NCBI GenBank assembly: GCA_050084985.1
Contig: JBITNC010000001.1
Location: 82,956,001 to 83,020,000 of the forward strand
Length of the DNA: 64,000 nucleotides
Source of the DNA: Nageia nagi
Lineage: Eukaryota > Pinophyta
Reading direction: 5' to 3'
Shown here: positions 49,590 through 60,975 of the stretch, piece by piece
Layout: each line of letters starts with the position of its first letter
How positions within the stretch are numbered: position 1 is the stretch's first letter
The notes under the pieces: model-generated
Database searches by the model: none
Seen by the model: the letters and a program-made list of their open reading frames with translations, nothing else
Told to the model about the DNA's origin: nothing
Program-made: the position numbers and the translations under genes

Positions 49590-50680
49590 CATCATGAAAT
49601 AGAAGTAGCACTATAGCAGGGACACAAAGGTATATGTAGGGGGCATTTTTATGCAAAGGAATTATATAAAAAACTTCTATTAATAGGGTATTATTAGCCT
49701 ATAATGAAACAATATTGCAAGGGTCATGTTAATACTTTCTTAGAATGCTAAAAACATGTAAATATTAAAAAATAGCCAATACAAGAGTTCCACTTAATAC
49801 TGTCACCATGGCCATTTGTAATTTGGGGTATTAACTTAATAGGATATATAAATCAACATTCTAGAGATGGACACAAATTTATCATCACATCAATTTAATA
49901 TATGATAAAATGGGTAGAGACAATACCAATGGAGTCATTAACACAATAAAATATTATAAAGTTCTTGATTGAGAAAATTATAACACAATTTGTTGTCCCA
50001 CGACAACTAATTATGGATAATGGGTCAAAATTTAAAGGAAAAGATATGAAAGCTTTTTACAAAAAGTTTCATATTGATAGAAAGTTTTGTTTAGTTTATT
50101 ACTCATAAGGAAATGGACAAGCAAAGGTATCAAATAAAATAATTAAGAGTATATTTTCAAAGACATGGAAAAGATACAAAAAGATTGATATGAATAGTTA
50201 CCATATGCATTATGGGAATATAGAATAAGTGTTAAAAAAATTATAGGGGCAACTCCATTCTCATTAGTTTAAGATAATGAAGTAGTTGTACCATTAGAGC
50301 ATAAAATTACATCTTTAAGGATATGATTACAATGGGATATACAAGATGAGGATGCTCAAAAAGCAAGATTGCAATAGGTAGAAGCTCTTGATGAAAAAAA
50401 ATCATGCTATTGAACACCAAAAAGCATATCATGCAAGGCTAAAAAGGGCCTTCACCAAAAAGATTAATCCAAAGATGTTTCAAGTGGGAGAATTAGTACT
50501 AAAAGAAAACATCAACAAGATTGCTACAAATGATGAAGTAAAAGGAAAATTTAAACCAAATTGGTTGGGACCTTTTATTGTTGTGGAAGCTATAGGATCA
50601 AGTGAATACAAATTATCTTTGATGCATAGAAAAGAAGAACAAAAAACCTTCAATTATACCCATATTAAATAGTTTTATAC
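49590..50680 (+). pseudogene. R7 integrase region
   Basis: The zinc-binding part reads near 49615-49760 (GHKGICRGHF, YCKGHVNTFLEC). The catalytic core has WGINLIG near 49822-49843, where the first catalytic aspartate is asparagine. IMDNGSKFKG (about 50010) keeps the second aspartate. GNGQAKVSN (about 50109-50135) has lysine in place of the catalytic glutamate. The C-terminal open piece 50388-50672 has FQVGELVLKEN and GKFKPNWLGPFIVVEAIG, without a chromodomain, as in Tat elements. Two of three catalytic residues are lost. Confidence 0.8.
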
Positions 50681-51671
50681 ATAAATAGCATGTGTTTGTA
50701 CCTCAAAATCAATGATGAATCTTAATGAGGTATGTGTATGTTATATTTCATTTCAATTTCAAGTTCTATTTTTCATTTTTAAATGATGTTGATGCCATAT
50801 TTTTGCTTGTTAATTACCAATTCCATAAATTTTATAAAGATAAAAATATAAAAAAATGACAAGTACAATGTCTTCAAATCAAGGACATAAAATGCTTGAT
50901 CGTTGATGACCAATGATATGGTTAGTGAGAGTTCACTTACTTAAATATAAACTGGTGATGGAACCATAAGTAAGGATGTGGACATTGGTTCATATCAAAT
51001 GGATGACACACCTTATTATGTATTCAAAATAGTTATTCTTAAAACCTTAAAATCATAATGTCTTTAGATTAAGAATATAAAATTCTTGATTATCGATGAT
51101 CAATAATATGACTAGTGAGAGTTCACTCACTTAAACGTAAATCATTGATGCAAATGTAAGTGAAAATATTGATATTGTCTCATACTCAATGAATGATGTA
51201 TTTTAATGTGTATCCATAAATGATAAAATATTTATAATAAGGTATTTTCTAATCTAGTTTTCATCTAGAAGTAAAAAACAAAATTCAAAAGATTCAAAGA
51301 TTCCATGTTGTGAGAGTAGATATGATATGTTATCAACACCATTTTTTATGCCTGAAAAGAGTTAGAATACTAAAATGATCCTCTTATGTATCCAAATATG
51401 GAAATTAATATATCAAAAATAATAAATAAAGAAGTAGTTCAAACCATACTAAAGTATAACAAGGGGCAAACTATTAAGTTATTTTGTCTTGGCTGCACTA
51501 TTAAAGAAGACTATTCTTGGGGTAACCAAACCAAAGGGGAAGAGAAGAAGCCTAATTGAGAAGATCATATGGATAAGTAAAGAGTTCAAATTTCTCAAAA
51601 TATTTCTTATACTATTCTTCTTTGGATATGTAACTCAATGTATTTCATTACACCTCTAAATAAGGACAAAA
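50681..51671 (+). other. R7 3' UTR and polypurine tract
   Basis: Noncoding. It includes two copies of the 190-bp repeat (50870-51240) and ends AAATAAGGACAAAA next to the 3' LTR. Confidence 0.65.
50870..51240 (+). repeat. About 190-bp tandem repeat in R7 3' UTR, two copies
   Basis: AGTGAGAGTTCACT recurs at about 50924 and 51114. The sequence is the reverse complement family of the arrays in R2 and R3, consistent with the opposite orientation of R7. Confidence 0.8.
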
Positions 51672-52147
51672 TGTAGACACTTAAAAATGAATTATTATTA
51701 ATAATTCATTTTTATAGCATCTAGATATATATGCTATAAATAAGGGGATTAAAATATACCAAATATGTTGTATTTAATGTAATAGGAATAGTAAATAATG
51801 TAAGTGCTATCAAATTCCCATAAAGGCACCATTGACTATGTAATGTATGATGATACCCAAATAAGGAGAAGATCCATATGTAGCTATAAAAGCATATCAA
51901 AGATAAAGATTGAGATATGAGTAGATGATCACCACCTAGAGTAAGGGAAATTGACATCATTCATATTATGATTATGATTTAAACAATTATGTGAAGGTGA
52001 AGTATATAATTCAAACTATCAGATTTGATAAGGTACATTAATTTACTATTACAATAACTGGTATATTTTGCATGCATACTACAGTATTTGGATTGTAAGG
52101 AAATAGTGCCTTGTTTATTGCATTGTATATTATTTACTATCTATAGT
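51672..52147 (+). repeat. R7 3' LTR (about 476 bp)
   Basis: Starts TGTAGACACTTAAAAATG. It aligns with 43820-44447 except for a missing stretch of about 150 bp after ATCACCACCTA. It ends near ATAGTTACA. Confidence 0.75.
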
Positions 52148-52579
52148 TACAAAATACCTTTTCCATTTTATTGATATCATTTTTCACCTTTTATGCACAA
52201 GATATCACTCATGAATGGATGAAAGCATGTAGGAATGCATAACTCATAGTATAACAAAAGTCAAAAATGATAGGTAGCATTAAAAAACACCAATCAAGAA
52301 TGACCCAAGTATATTTTCACCTATCAAGGATTAAATATTATATTATTTCATCTCATATATTTTATCATGCACAACCCCTCCACCTTTATAGGTAACAAGT
52401 CTAGTGCTAAGGATCCTCCTTAAGCTTATTATGATGTCGAACTGACTTGTTATCATAAAACATAAATGTAGATGAGAGTGCATATTGATAAGAGATTTTA
52501 TTTAATAAATTAAATAAATTATTTTGAATACCTAAAAGGGTATTTTAATTGAATTAAAATACCTTTTTAGGTGTTAACA
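52148..52579 (-). repeat. R6 5' LTR, right part (interrupted)
   Basis: Aligns with 40965-41387, sharing ATGCACAAGATATCACTCATGA and the terminal AGGTGTTAACA. To its right the minus strand has a purine-rich TAAAAGGGAAAGTTTA, which resembles a polypurine tract. This LTR too may have been shared by two elements. Confidence 0.7.
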
Positions 52580-53879
52580 TAAACTTTCCCTTTTATTTAA
52601 CCCATAAACTTGTGCATCATAAATTTGTTGGACTTTTCTCATGGTATTTATCACCTCTTTTTTTATTTCATTTACAAGGATGAGAATATTATGTAATAAG
52701 TAATACTTAATTTATATTTTATCCCTTATATATCAAAATAATTTTATATAAATAATAATCATAGTGGTATTATATGTACTTAGCACATAAACTTAAATGT
52801 CATATTCAAATAACTAATATCAAGTGAAGGTTGAAAGAATCAAATTCCATAATCAATTGAATAGATTTTTCATATTTATTTTCTTTTTCAACCATTATAT
52901 AATATATTCATCATAAATAATTAATTATACTTTATCTTTAAATTTAATACTTGTAGATTTTATTTCCCTAAATAATAGTCTGGATGTAATACCATCAACT
53001 TAGAATGTTATATTTAGACATTGAGTCATTAATGATGATATGCAAAGATAATAGTATTGCTACATAGATAAATAGGAGAAAATATCATAAGGTTTGTAAA
53101 TGTTTAGTTTATTAAAATGTTTAAATGTTATAATATTTCTCAAATAATTCCTATACTTGTAACATTTAGAATTTTTTTTATAAATGCTTATTTTGGCAAT
53201 ATTATAATGCTACAATTTAAATTTTTGCAAATTGATATATTCAAAAGAAAATGCATGTATTAAACCAAAAATCTTACAAAAGATCTCAAAATACCTCACA
53301 ATGTATGGTATTTCTTTTTTAATTCCATGCTACAAATCATCCACCAATATACATGGAAATACACTCATATATAGGAAAAATACCTTTCAAATATAACTTC
53401 TTTTAGGTGTTATTTCAATCATTCATCTATAACAAATTAATTTTTACTAATAATATATTCCTTTCAAGAAAGTGCTTTTTGAAAACAAAATGAGTCTAAA
53501 ATCTTCCTTAAATCCTTATTATCTTCTATTAATATTGTTCAAAGGCACCATACTAGCATGTCCTTATCCTGCATTTTCCATAATGCACCTCCATGCAATC
53601 GACTAGGAAGGCATTCAACTACTATCAATTTCATCTAATTTACTTGTAATTTATCTCCATTCCCACATTTTTCATCATATAAAATTAAGGAAGATCCTAT
53701 CCTCTAGCCAAATTCCCATATATATTTTTGACATATATCAAAAATAATAGTAGGCATATATCAGTTCCACCACTGCTACCTTCGCCCGATTGCATCGCTT
53801 AACTTTTGATATATTTGGGCCTATATAAAAACTAATATGATAGGAATATGTTTAAGTATGCAACTCAATTACCTTCCAA
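52580..53879. other. AT-rich stretch
   Basis: No gene seen. It may be a 3' UTR of a further minus-strand element, given the purine-rich tract at its left end. Confidence 0.35.
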
Positions 53880-54560
53880 TGATACTACTCCACCCAAATA
53901 TATCATGGGCATATAGTGAAGCTACATAATGGGTGTATATCAAGAGCCTCTAGAAAAAAATTCATTGGTTTGATGAGATATATGATGGACATATATTAGA
54001 ACTATATCATGGATGTATAATGAGAAATTAAAAAAATTTAGATTTTTTTGAATAGATATATCATGAGCATATCTTAAATATATCATGGGAGTATAGCAAG
54101 AAACATAAAACACCTAGAAATGTTGAAACTAGACATATGATGGGTGTATATCACTTAACATAACATGGGTGTATAACGATAATTAAGAAATTTTTTTTTT
54201 CAATTTTTGAACAAGATATATTATAGATGTATATAGAATATACATGGGGCATATATCGAGAACTAAGAATAGAAATATATTATATTTTTTAATGAGATAT
54301 ATTACAAGTGTATAACAGTTATAAGAGGGGCATATAGAGAGAACTAAGAATGGACAATTTTTAAATTTTTGAATGCAGATATATTATAGGCATATAGAGG
54401 TTATAATATGGGAGTATAACAAGAAGTAAATTTTTTTAAAATTTTTGAATGATATATATTGTAGGTGTATACCAATTATATTATGGGTGTATAGAAAAAA
54501 TTTTAGTTTTAAAACAAGCATATAGTGCACCTATCATGGGTGTATAACAATATATATAAA
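53880..54560 (+). repeat. Minisatellite array, ATATCATGGGTGTATA family (left array)
   Basis: Variants of ATAT(A/C)ATGGGTGTATA/ATATCATGGGCATATA recur at irregular spacing with about a dozen or more hits. The same motif in the same orientation forms the array at 60595-60975. Confidence 0.8.
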
Positions 54561-56229
54561 TATAAAGTTCAATTTTTGGGTGTGTATCCACCACTAATAT
54601 TTTCTTGGACATTTAGAAGAAGAAAATACGATCTTTTCCTAAAACATTTGCAGACCATCTTAGATTGTGCTACCAAGATGAGCTCTCATAGTGGTAGTCA
54701 TATGCTTGTATCCTTTTCTAATTATTTTTCTTCTTTGAATGCATTTTTCATTTGTTTGTTTCCTTTTTTATTCATTAGATAAAAAATCCTAACCAAATCC
54801 ATGAAATTGTAGAGCATTCTATATGGTAACATTGCATGGAGCTTTCTACTAGTAGGGGCATGGTGACCATCTTGGTATGCATTCTTATTAAATTTGTTTG
54901 GCTAGGTTTTTTCCTCATCGATTCTCTACATATGGTTTTTTTTATTATGTTATTTCTTATGATTTTATTATGATAGAAATATGCTTGTAAAGACAAATCA
55001 ATTTAAAAATAAACCTTGTTTCAAATTTCTCAATTTTGAGATTATTTGGTAATGTGTAGGGTTCAAGGTTTAGGGTTTGATAACTATACAAATTCATAGT
55101 TAGGGTTTTTTTTCCATTTATAACCATCAATTTAATAACAAACCTATTTCAAATTTTCCAATTTGGGGTATTATTTGATAATATGTAGGGTTTAAAGTTT
55201 AGGGTTTGATAATTGTATAGATTCATAGTTAGGTTATTTTTTCTAGTTAGAACCATATTTCTTATGAGAATAACAAATAAATGTATAGGAAATACTCTTT
55301 TAATTAGTGTTTGATGTATTTATAAACCATGTTACAAATTTCCCACTTTTGGGCATTGTATTGAAATTTTTGGGAAAGCGGAATTGATAATGTTATTCTT
55401 CTAGAATTAACTTCAATATAAGTAAAACCAAGTTTCTTTCTTATTCCTCAATCTCTCATTAATTTCCTTACTCCATTTACCATCTTGTGAACTTAAATTC
55501 AACTACATCCACTTTTCTTTTTTATCCATCATCTAGTTTAGGATCTTGCATTGGGTTCCTAATCATAGAGAGGCATTTGCAGATTCTATTATGGGAGAAT
55601 GGATAGCCACCAAGAAGGGTGATAAAATTCAATATTTTTACTTTTTTAGGAATTGTGTTTTGATAAATGGTGTTTAAAAGGGTTAAAGGAAGAGGTTAGA
55701 CCAACATAGGATCTGATATCATGAAGGTGCACCACCAATTCCTCCTTTGCTATGAGGTAGGAGGCCAGCCAATGGTATTAAAAAATCATCATCCTATAAC
55801 CAAAATAAATATATAGCAGATAGGTAGGATATAAATAAGATGATGATGATATAATTTAAAAGTAAGCATTATAGAGTGTCAGGTAGTATTTTTTTTTTCA
55901 TTATAATGTCAAAGATAGAAAAATATTGCCAAAACTAGCCTTTGCTAAAATGTAAATAAAATTAGAAGAGTATAATTCTAAGGATAGAAAGAAAAAGAGA
56001 AAATTGGCTCATTATAAATATGAATTTAGTAAGGCGCATGTGTAATTTATCATATAATGGAAGGTAATTAAACAACATTTCAATAAGAACTTAAAAACTA
56101 AAATTCAAAAAATATGTTGTTATTAGATATTTGTATAAATATACAATATTATTCATTATTGATATCACAAAATTATTGATAGGATTCACCACATATTGAA
56201 GGGTCTTCACATGTGATTGACTTTTTGTC
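54561..56229. other. Mostly noncoding stretch with short open frames
   Basis: A plus-strand open stretch at 54525-54782 (RRRKYDLFLKHLQTIL, then a hydrophobic end) and a short readable piece near 55555-55620 (REAFADSIMGEWIATKKGDK) may be exons of the broken gene that follows. Neither has a named domain. Contains the tandem repeat at 55001-55370. Confidence 0.35.
55001..55370 (+). repeat. Tandem repeat of about 130 bp with TTTAGGG phrases
   Basis: AGGTTTAGGGTTTGATAA at about 55066 recurs at about 55195, with ATTCATAGTTAGG following in both. A third, shorter match starts near 55320. The TTTAGGG phrase occurs once per unit and is not telomeric. Confidence 0.75.
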
Positions 56230-57660
56230 TATAGAAAATGCTCAATGTGTTGATGATGAGGTGAATGTTGGTGATAAGGTGAATGTACATAATGAGGTTA
56301 ATTTTGATAATGAGGTGAATGCTCAGGTAACTCCATTTTCTTGTAATTATTTGTAGCTAAATTTTATATTTTCATATTCAATTGAGGCTCTATAAAGCAT
56401 CATTGTTTGACATGTAGGTAATACATGATAATATTTTTCCATTTGCTACCAAAAAGGGTCAAAAGGTGCATATCCTTGACCCTCTTGGTAATATAGTGGG
56501 GTTTGGAAATATGCACAATGATGATCTTGCTAGCACATACCACAGTAGCACCATTGGTGAAGGGCATATTTCAATAAAGGTGACAATAATTAATTTCATA
56601 GGTTATAAGCTACCCATACCCAATTGGGTGCTATAAAATTGGGAGAATCTTTTTGGGGCTTTATGTTATGGGACACTAACTTAATTTATATCAAACATTT
56701 ATGCAATTAATGATATTTATGTTTCATAATAATTATGTTTTTTAATTAACTATTGAATTCATTTTGCATACTAGAAAATGTTGGTCCACAACCACAAGAA
56801 TGTGTAAATAATGGATCATTTACCACTAGAAAGGGTCAAAAGGTGAATCTCCTTGATCCTCTTAGTAATATAGTGGGGTTTGGCAATGTGCATAATGATG
56901 ATCATGCTGACACATACCATAGTAGCACTATCGAAGAGGGGAACATTTCCATAGAGGTGACATCATGTAATTTTAGTGATTGCATGCTACCCATACCCAA
57001 TGGGGATGCTACTACTTAGGGAGAATATATTTAGGGCTTTGTGTTATAGGAAACTAAATCACTACAACTTGATTTCCAACCTCCTATTATAACCCAACAA
57101 GTATAATTATTCCTTATTTTATATCAAATGTTTACTATTCATTTTGTAACAAGTATATTTTTAAATTAACTTTTGATTTCATCATTTTTGTTTATGATAT
57201 AGTATAACATGCATAAATTAATGGAGCAAAAGGAGTATGTAAATGAAGGATAAGGTTGTGAAGAGCTAAGGTTACAAGAACAACATGTTGAATATGCTGC
57301 AATGTGGACCCAACACATTACACAATGCACACAAGATGCCACAAATGGCACACAATAAGTATTCTTCATTCCAAAAATAGCACAATTTAGTCAAAGTTGA
57401 AAAAACTAGTTTGAAAGTAGTGTTCACAAATGCATAATTTTCTTTATGATATATGATAACATGCATAAAGGAATGGAGCAAAATGAGGATGCAAATAAAG
57501 GAATGGAAAAGAATTAAGATATAAATGAAGGAAAATACAATGAAGAGGTAGGGTTCCTATAAAAGCATGTTGTAGATGTTGCAAAGTGGATTGAATCCAT
57601 TACATAAGAAATACAGGATGCCAAAAATGACATAATGTAGGTATTCTTCATGCTATTTGT
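56230..57660 (+). pseudogene. Multi-exon gene fragment with duplicated IVG-type transposon domain
   Basis: 56230-56326 encodes four hexapeptide units (DEVNVG, DKVNVH, NEVNFD, NEVNAQ) and ends at a GTAACT donor. 56441-56637 and 56819-57019 each encode a copy of one domain, 377 bp apart: KGQKV(H/N)(I/L)LDPL(G/S)NIVGFGN, YHSSTI, then LPIPN. The pattern K-G-x-x-V-x-L-x-D, IVG-x-G and LP-x-P is what I recall from proteins encoded by plant En/Spm-type and related DNA transposons. From 57205 another exon (NMHKLMEQKEYVNEG..., helix-prone) is repeated 252 bp downstream at 57457. Stops lie within the exons. The function is unknown. Confidence 0.5.
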
Positions 57661-58595
57661 AGGGAATATTTTCCATGTTTGTACATATTTTTTGCATACA
57701 TGTACACTAATGTAGGCCCTTTTTTGAAAACCCATGTGCATATCCTATGATCAAAGTACTCTTTGATGAATGTCCATTCCTTTCTCCACAACCCCTTATA
57801 TTTGGTGGCATATGCGTGGAGAATGTTGGTAAGGTTGCCTACAAGTATTTAGGGCCTTGTTTTGAAAATCCATGCACTAAACCTAAGAAAGGTTTGACTA
57901 AAGCCATGTAATATTGTGTTGCATTATTCATGACATCACCAAATTTAAATAATACTTCTACATGTACTTCAAATCCATGTCAAAAATTGTGCTTTCCCAT
58001 GTACCAAAAAACTTGGGTCCCATAGAACTGTAGGTTGTTAATTCTTAATTGTGTGTTCATTAGGGTAACATGTACATAGCCATGAATTACTACATGAACA
58101 TAATATTGTACATATTTTAGTCAATGATTGTGTTTGAGTTTAAGGGCATCATAATATGCTTTATCATGCATAACAACAGGATAATGAGGAATTACATGTA
58201 GAAGAAGAAGATGGCAATGTAGTGATGATGTTATGGCCACATGGAAAGATTTTTGTTTATGGAACATGAATGAGGAACTTATTTTAAAATCTTAAATATA
58301 TTTTTTCTTGATAGACCAACAAGTTGGTGGAGGGTTAGGTGCTTATTTTTTTTGTTGTGTACTCCTCATAGGTTGGTTACGTACACATCCTACTATTTTT
58401 CCTAGCCAAAAATAACTTGATGCACTAATATAAGATGCATGTTTAGAATGGAACAAGCTAAAATAGATTTCATCCTTAAAAGATAACTATCTAGATGGAC
58501 ATTTTGATTTAGATTTCATTATAGAGTAGAAGTTGAATTTTGTGACTATTGACTTTATATATTCCAAGTAGGGCTTACTTAAGCTAAAGGGTGCA
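57661..58595 (+). other. Degenerate continuation of the preceding gene fragment
   Basis: A readable plus-strand piece near 57730-57900 (MIKVLFDECPFLSPQPLIFGG, then VENVGKVAYKYLGPCFENP) suggests a former exon without a recognisable domain. It is interrupted by stops. The rest is noncoding. Confidence 0.35.
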
Positions 58596-58859
58596 ATGTC
58601 AAAGTTCAAAATACTACAGGATAAAACTATTAATACAACATTGAATTCCATTTTAGAAACTCCTAAAATTTACATTGTTACATGGGCTGATCATTTTTTC
58701 ATTTTGATGGTTGAGGAACATGCATGTTACATTTTTGATACTCTTGGTCATAGAATAGAAGAGTCTTGTAAAGAAGGATATGTTATGAAGTTTGATGAAT
58801 ATATAGAAGCATGGGAGAAGGCAAAAGGGGAAAAAAGGAGGATGAGTACACTCTATTAA
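58596..58859 (+). pseudogene. Fragment resembling a host protein domain (WADHFFIL ... IDTLG type)
   Basis: The 87-codon open stretch encodes TWADHFFILMVEEHACYIFD, then TLGHRIEESCKEGYVMKFDE. The arrangement resembles a segment I recall from the C-terminal part of plant proteins with an EEIG1/EHBP1 N-terminal C2 domain, where W-x-D-H-F-F-x-L and Y-I-I-D-T-L-G-x-R-L-x-E-G-C occur. That recall is weak. It sits among transposon-like exons, so it may be a captured host fragment or a native transposon domain. No start context or partner exon is certain. Confidence 0.4.
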
Positions 58860-59118
58860 AATAGGGTAAGGATTGCTACTAAGATAACTATGCTACATTT
58901 TTAACAAAAAAATGTGTGCATGGCTAGATTGTTGACTTCAAAGCTAGGGCATTAAATAATATCAATCTAACCATGAATTTGATGGTGGAATTCAATCTCA
59001 TAAAAGTGGATGATGATGAAAATAGGTGGATATTGGCATTAATATTTTAAGTTTTTTTTACTTATGTTTTAGGAATTTAGTAACCTCAACCTAAAAATGT
59101 TGTTTTAGGCCTTCTACC

Positions 59119-59550
59119 ATGCAAGGAATTGATGACGAAAACATACTAAAAGATAACAAAGGATTACTTAGGAAGAAACTAGGTCTTAGGTCTAGATCTG
59201 GATCTAGACCAACCATTGAGATAACTCCTCCTGCTATGAAAAGGGATGAAGGTAAGAGAGATGCTTGGTATAATTCCAAGGTTTCTCTCAAAGGGAAAAA
59301 AACCATCTATGACTTGTACCTTGCTAGAAATAAGGTAAAAAAAAGGACCAAGTCATTTCAAAAGGTGACATTTCAAACAATCATGTGTAAAATCAAACAT
59401 ATGATATTTTTTGTACTTCAAAACTATTCTGCATCTACTAGGATAATAGGTTACAACATAAATCAACAAGTATTTGTTTATGTAAATAAAAACTATATAG
59501 TAAGATTGAGTAATGTAGTTTTATTTTTTTTGAAGATTCCTAATATATAA
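59119..59550 (+). CDS. Unrecognised basic open reading frame, 143 codons
   Basis: The longest intact open frame in this part of the window. It begins MQGIDDENIL, followed by a very basic region (LLRKKLGLRSRSGSRPTI, KRDEGKRDAW, KVKKRTKSFQK) and a more hydrophobic end. No domain recognised. The N-terminal half may be coding, as its composition differs from the AT-rich background. The C-terminal third looks like read-through into intron-like sequence from the GGTAAAAAAAAGG near 59333. Probably part of the same decayed gene as its neighbours. Confidence 0.3.
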   Translation: MQGIDDENILKDNKGLLRKKLGLRSRSGSRPTIEITPPAMKRDEGKRDAWYNSKVSLKGKKTIYDLYLARNKVKKRTKSFQKVTFQTIMCKIKHMIFFVLQNYSASTRIIGYNINQQVFVYVNKNYIVRLSNVVLFFLKIPNI

Positions 59551-60594
59551 ATTTGTATGATGTTGGGTATGATTTTCTATACACTATACTTTATTTTACT
59601 TTTGATGTGGCAACTTATAGATTTTGAATTTTATGGCACATAACCCTAGGAGTAGATAGTGAAGACATTAAGGAATCGATCAAAATAAAGAGATTTAAAT
59701 ATAAATCCATTAGAATGCCCCAATACAAGTATCTACATGACAAAATGCTTATGGAGGTAGATAATTATTAGGGAAAACACTTGCCAATATTTGAAACCAT
59801 CCCACTACATGGGAATAATAGGGAGTAGTGGAAATCATGGAGGAACATATACAAAAAGTTTTACAAGCATGGCTACAACAATATGTATTTTGATGTTAAA
59901 GAGAATGCAGATGAAAAAGATCCATTCATGCATGAACTAGATGTGAGCTTATTCCTACACAATAGAAAAATATTCTTTGTTCCCACCCCATTGTCCATGT
60001 ATGATCCTTGATAAGACTTTGTAATTGTAATTGTGATTATATATTTGACTTTTTATATTTTGGCCATCAAAGTGTTTATAACCATAAGATTTGAGATACA
60101 ATATATATTTGATACGTATAGTTTATGGTGAATATTTGATTATGTATATGCCTATATAATTGACTATGTTTATGAAAGCCCTTTTTGTACAAATATAATT
60201 GATTGTATACAAATCGTACGTGCAATAGTTATGCTAAATTTAGAATTTGCTATATTATTTAATGTAGAATTTGCAATGATTGTGCTACATTCTTAATTAT
60301 GAATAAATCATACAAGTCATACATAATTCAAGATAAATCATACATGCAATAGTTATATTGAATTCATAACTATCAAATAATGCAATAGAAATCATATGAT
60401 AAACAACGTAAGATTAATGTAGAAATCTAGCTCCAAATCATATATAATTCAATACAAATAATATGATAAAAAACTAAAGAGTAATGTAGAAATATAGGCC
60501 CAAAACATACATAATTCAATACAAATCATATGATAAATAACTTAAAATAAATGTTGAAATCTAGGCCCAACTCATTTTATAAACAATTTAACAT
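59551..60594 (+). other. Readable coding remnant followed by noncoding DNA
   Basis: Near 59760-60010 the plus strand reads GKHLPIFETIPLHGNNRE, WKSWRNIYKKFYKHGYNN and FDVKENADEKDPF with one stop where a tryptophan or glutamine would fit, ending at a stop near 60010. No domain is recognised. After that no gene is seen. Confidence 0.3.
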
Positions 60595-60975
60595 TGTGTA
60601 GGTATATCATGGGCATATATATAAATATATTATGGGTGTATATCAAGATATATTTTGAGCATATATCAAATATATGGTGGGCATATATAGAGAACATCAC
60701 TACTATTGGTTACTTTCAAAGATATCAAGATATATGTTGGATATGTATCAAATATATGATGGGCATATATAGCAAACACCATTAATGTTGCTTATTTCAA
60801 AGATATCAAGATATATGGTGGGCATATATCAAGTATATGTTGGGCATATATTAAGATATATGTTGGGTGCATATCAAATATATGGTCGACATAAATAACT
60901 AATATCACTACTATTGCTTACTTTTAAATATATATGATGTGCATATATAATGATAATATATGGATGTATATAATA
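60595..60975 (+). repeat. Minisatellite array, ATATGGTGGGCATATA family (right array)
   Basis: ATAT(G/C)(A/G)TGGGCATATAT(C/A) units recur. A longer period of about 82 bp (GGGCATATATAG near 60679 and 60761, each with a following TTTCAAAGATATCAAGATATATG) is superimposed. Same motif and orientation as the left array. Confidence 0.8.

Larger units (their letters stand above)
43820..52147 (+). mobile_element. R7: Tat-lineage (Ogre/Retand-like) gag-pol LTR element, nested in R6
   Basis: 5' LTR 43820-44447, primer-binding-like TGGTGAACC at 44451, gag, protease, RT, RNase H, a second RNase H, integrase, 3' UTR with a 190-bp tandem repeat, polypurine tract, 3' LTR 51672-52147. The second RNase H between the first and integrase, the Gag C-terminus and the lack of a chromodomain point to the Tat lineage of Ty3/gypsy. 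Every domain has stops, many at codons where glutamine or tryptophan is usual. Both LTRs are present but the 3' one lacks about 150 bp. A clean target duplication was not found. Confidence 0.8.
40671..52579 (-). mobile_element. R6: minus-strand LTR element, host of a nested insertion
   Basis: 3' LTR at 40671-41387, internal region 41388-43527, and 5' LTR split into 43528-43819 and 52148-52579 by the plus-strand element in between. Rejoining the two parts gives about 725 bp, matching the intact LTR (about 717 bp) in order and length. The internal region is short (2.1 kb) with no intact coding sequence, so the element is deleted or non-autonomous. Confidence 0.75.

Noticed and set aside
43819-52148. 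Target-site duplication of the nested element R7
   Set aside because: ATTCC to the left and the bases right of the 3' LTR do not match cleanly, so I did not claim one.
55066-55212. TTTAGGG phrases as interstitial telomere repeat
   Set aside because: Only one phrase per 130-bp unit, with no tandem TTTAGGG.
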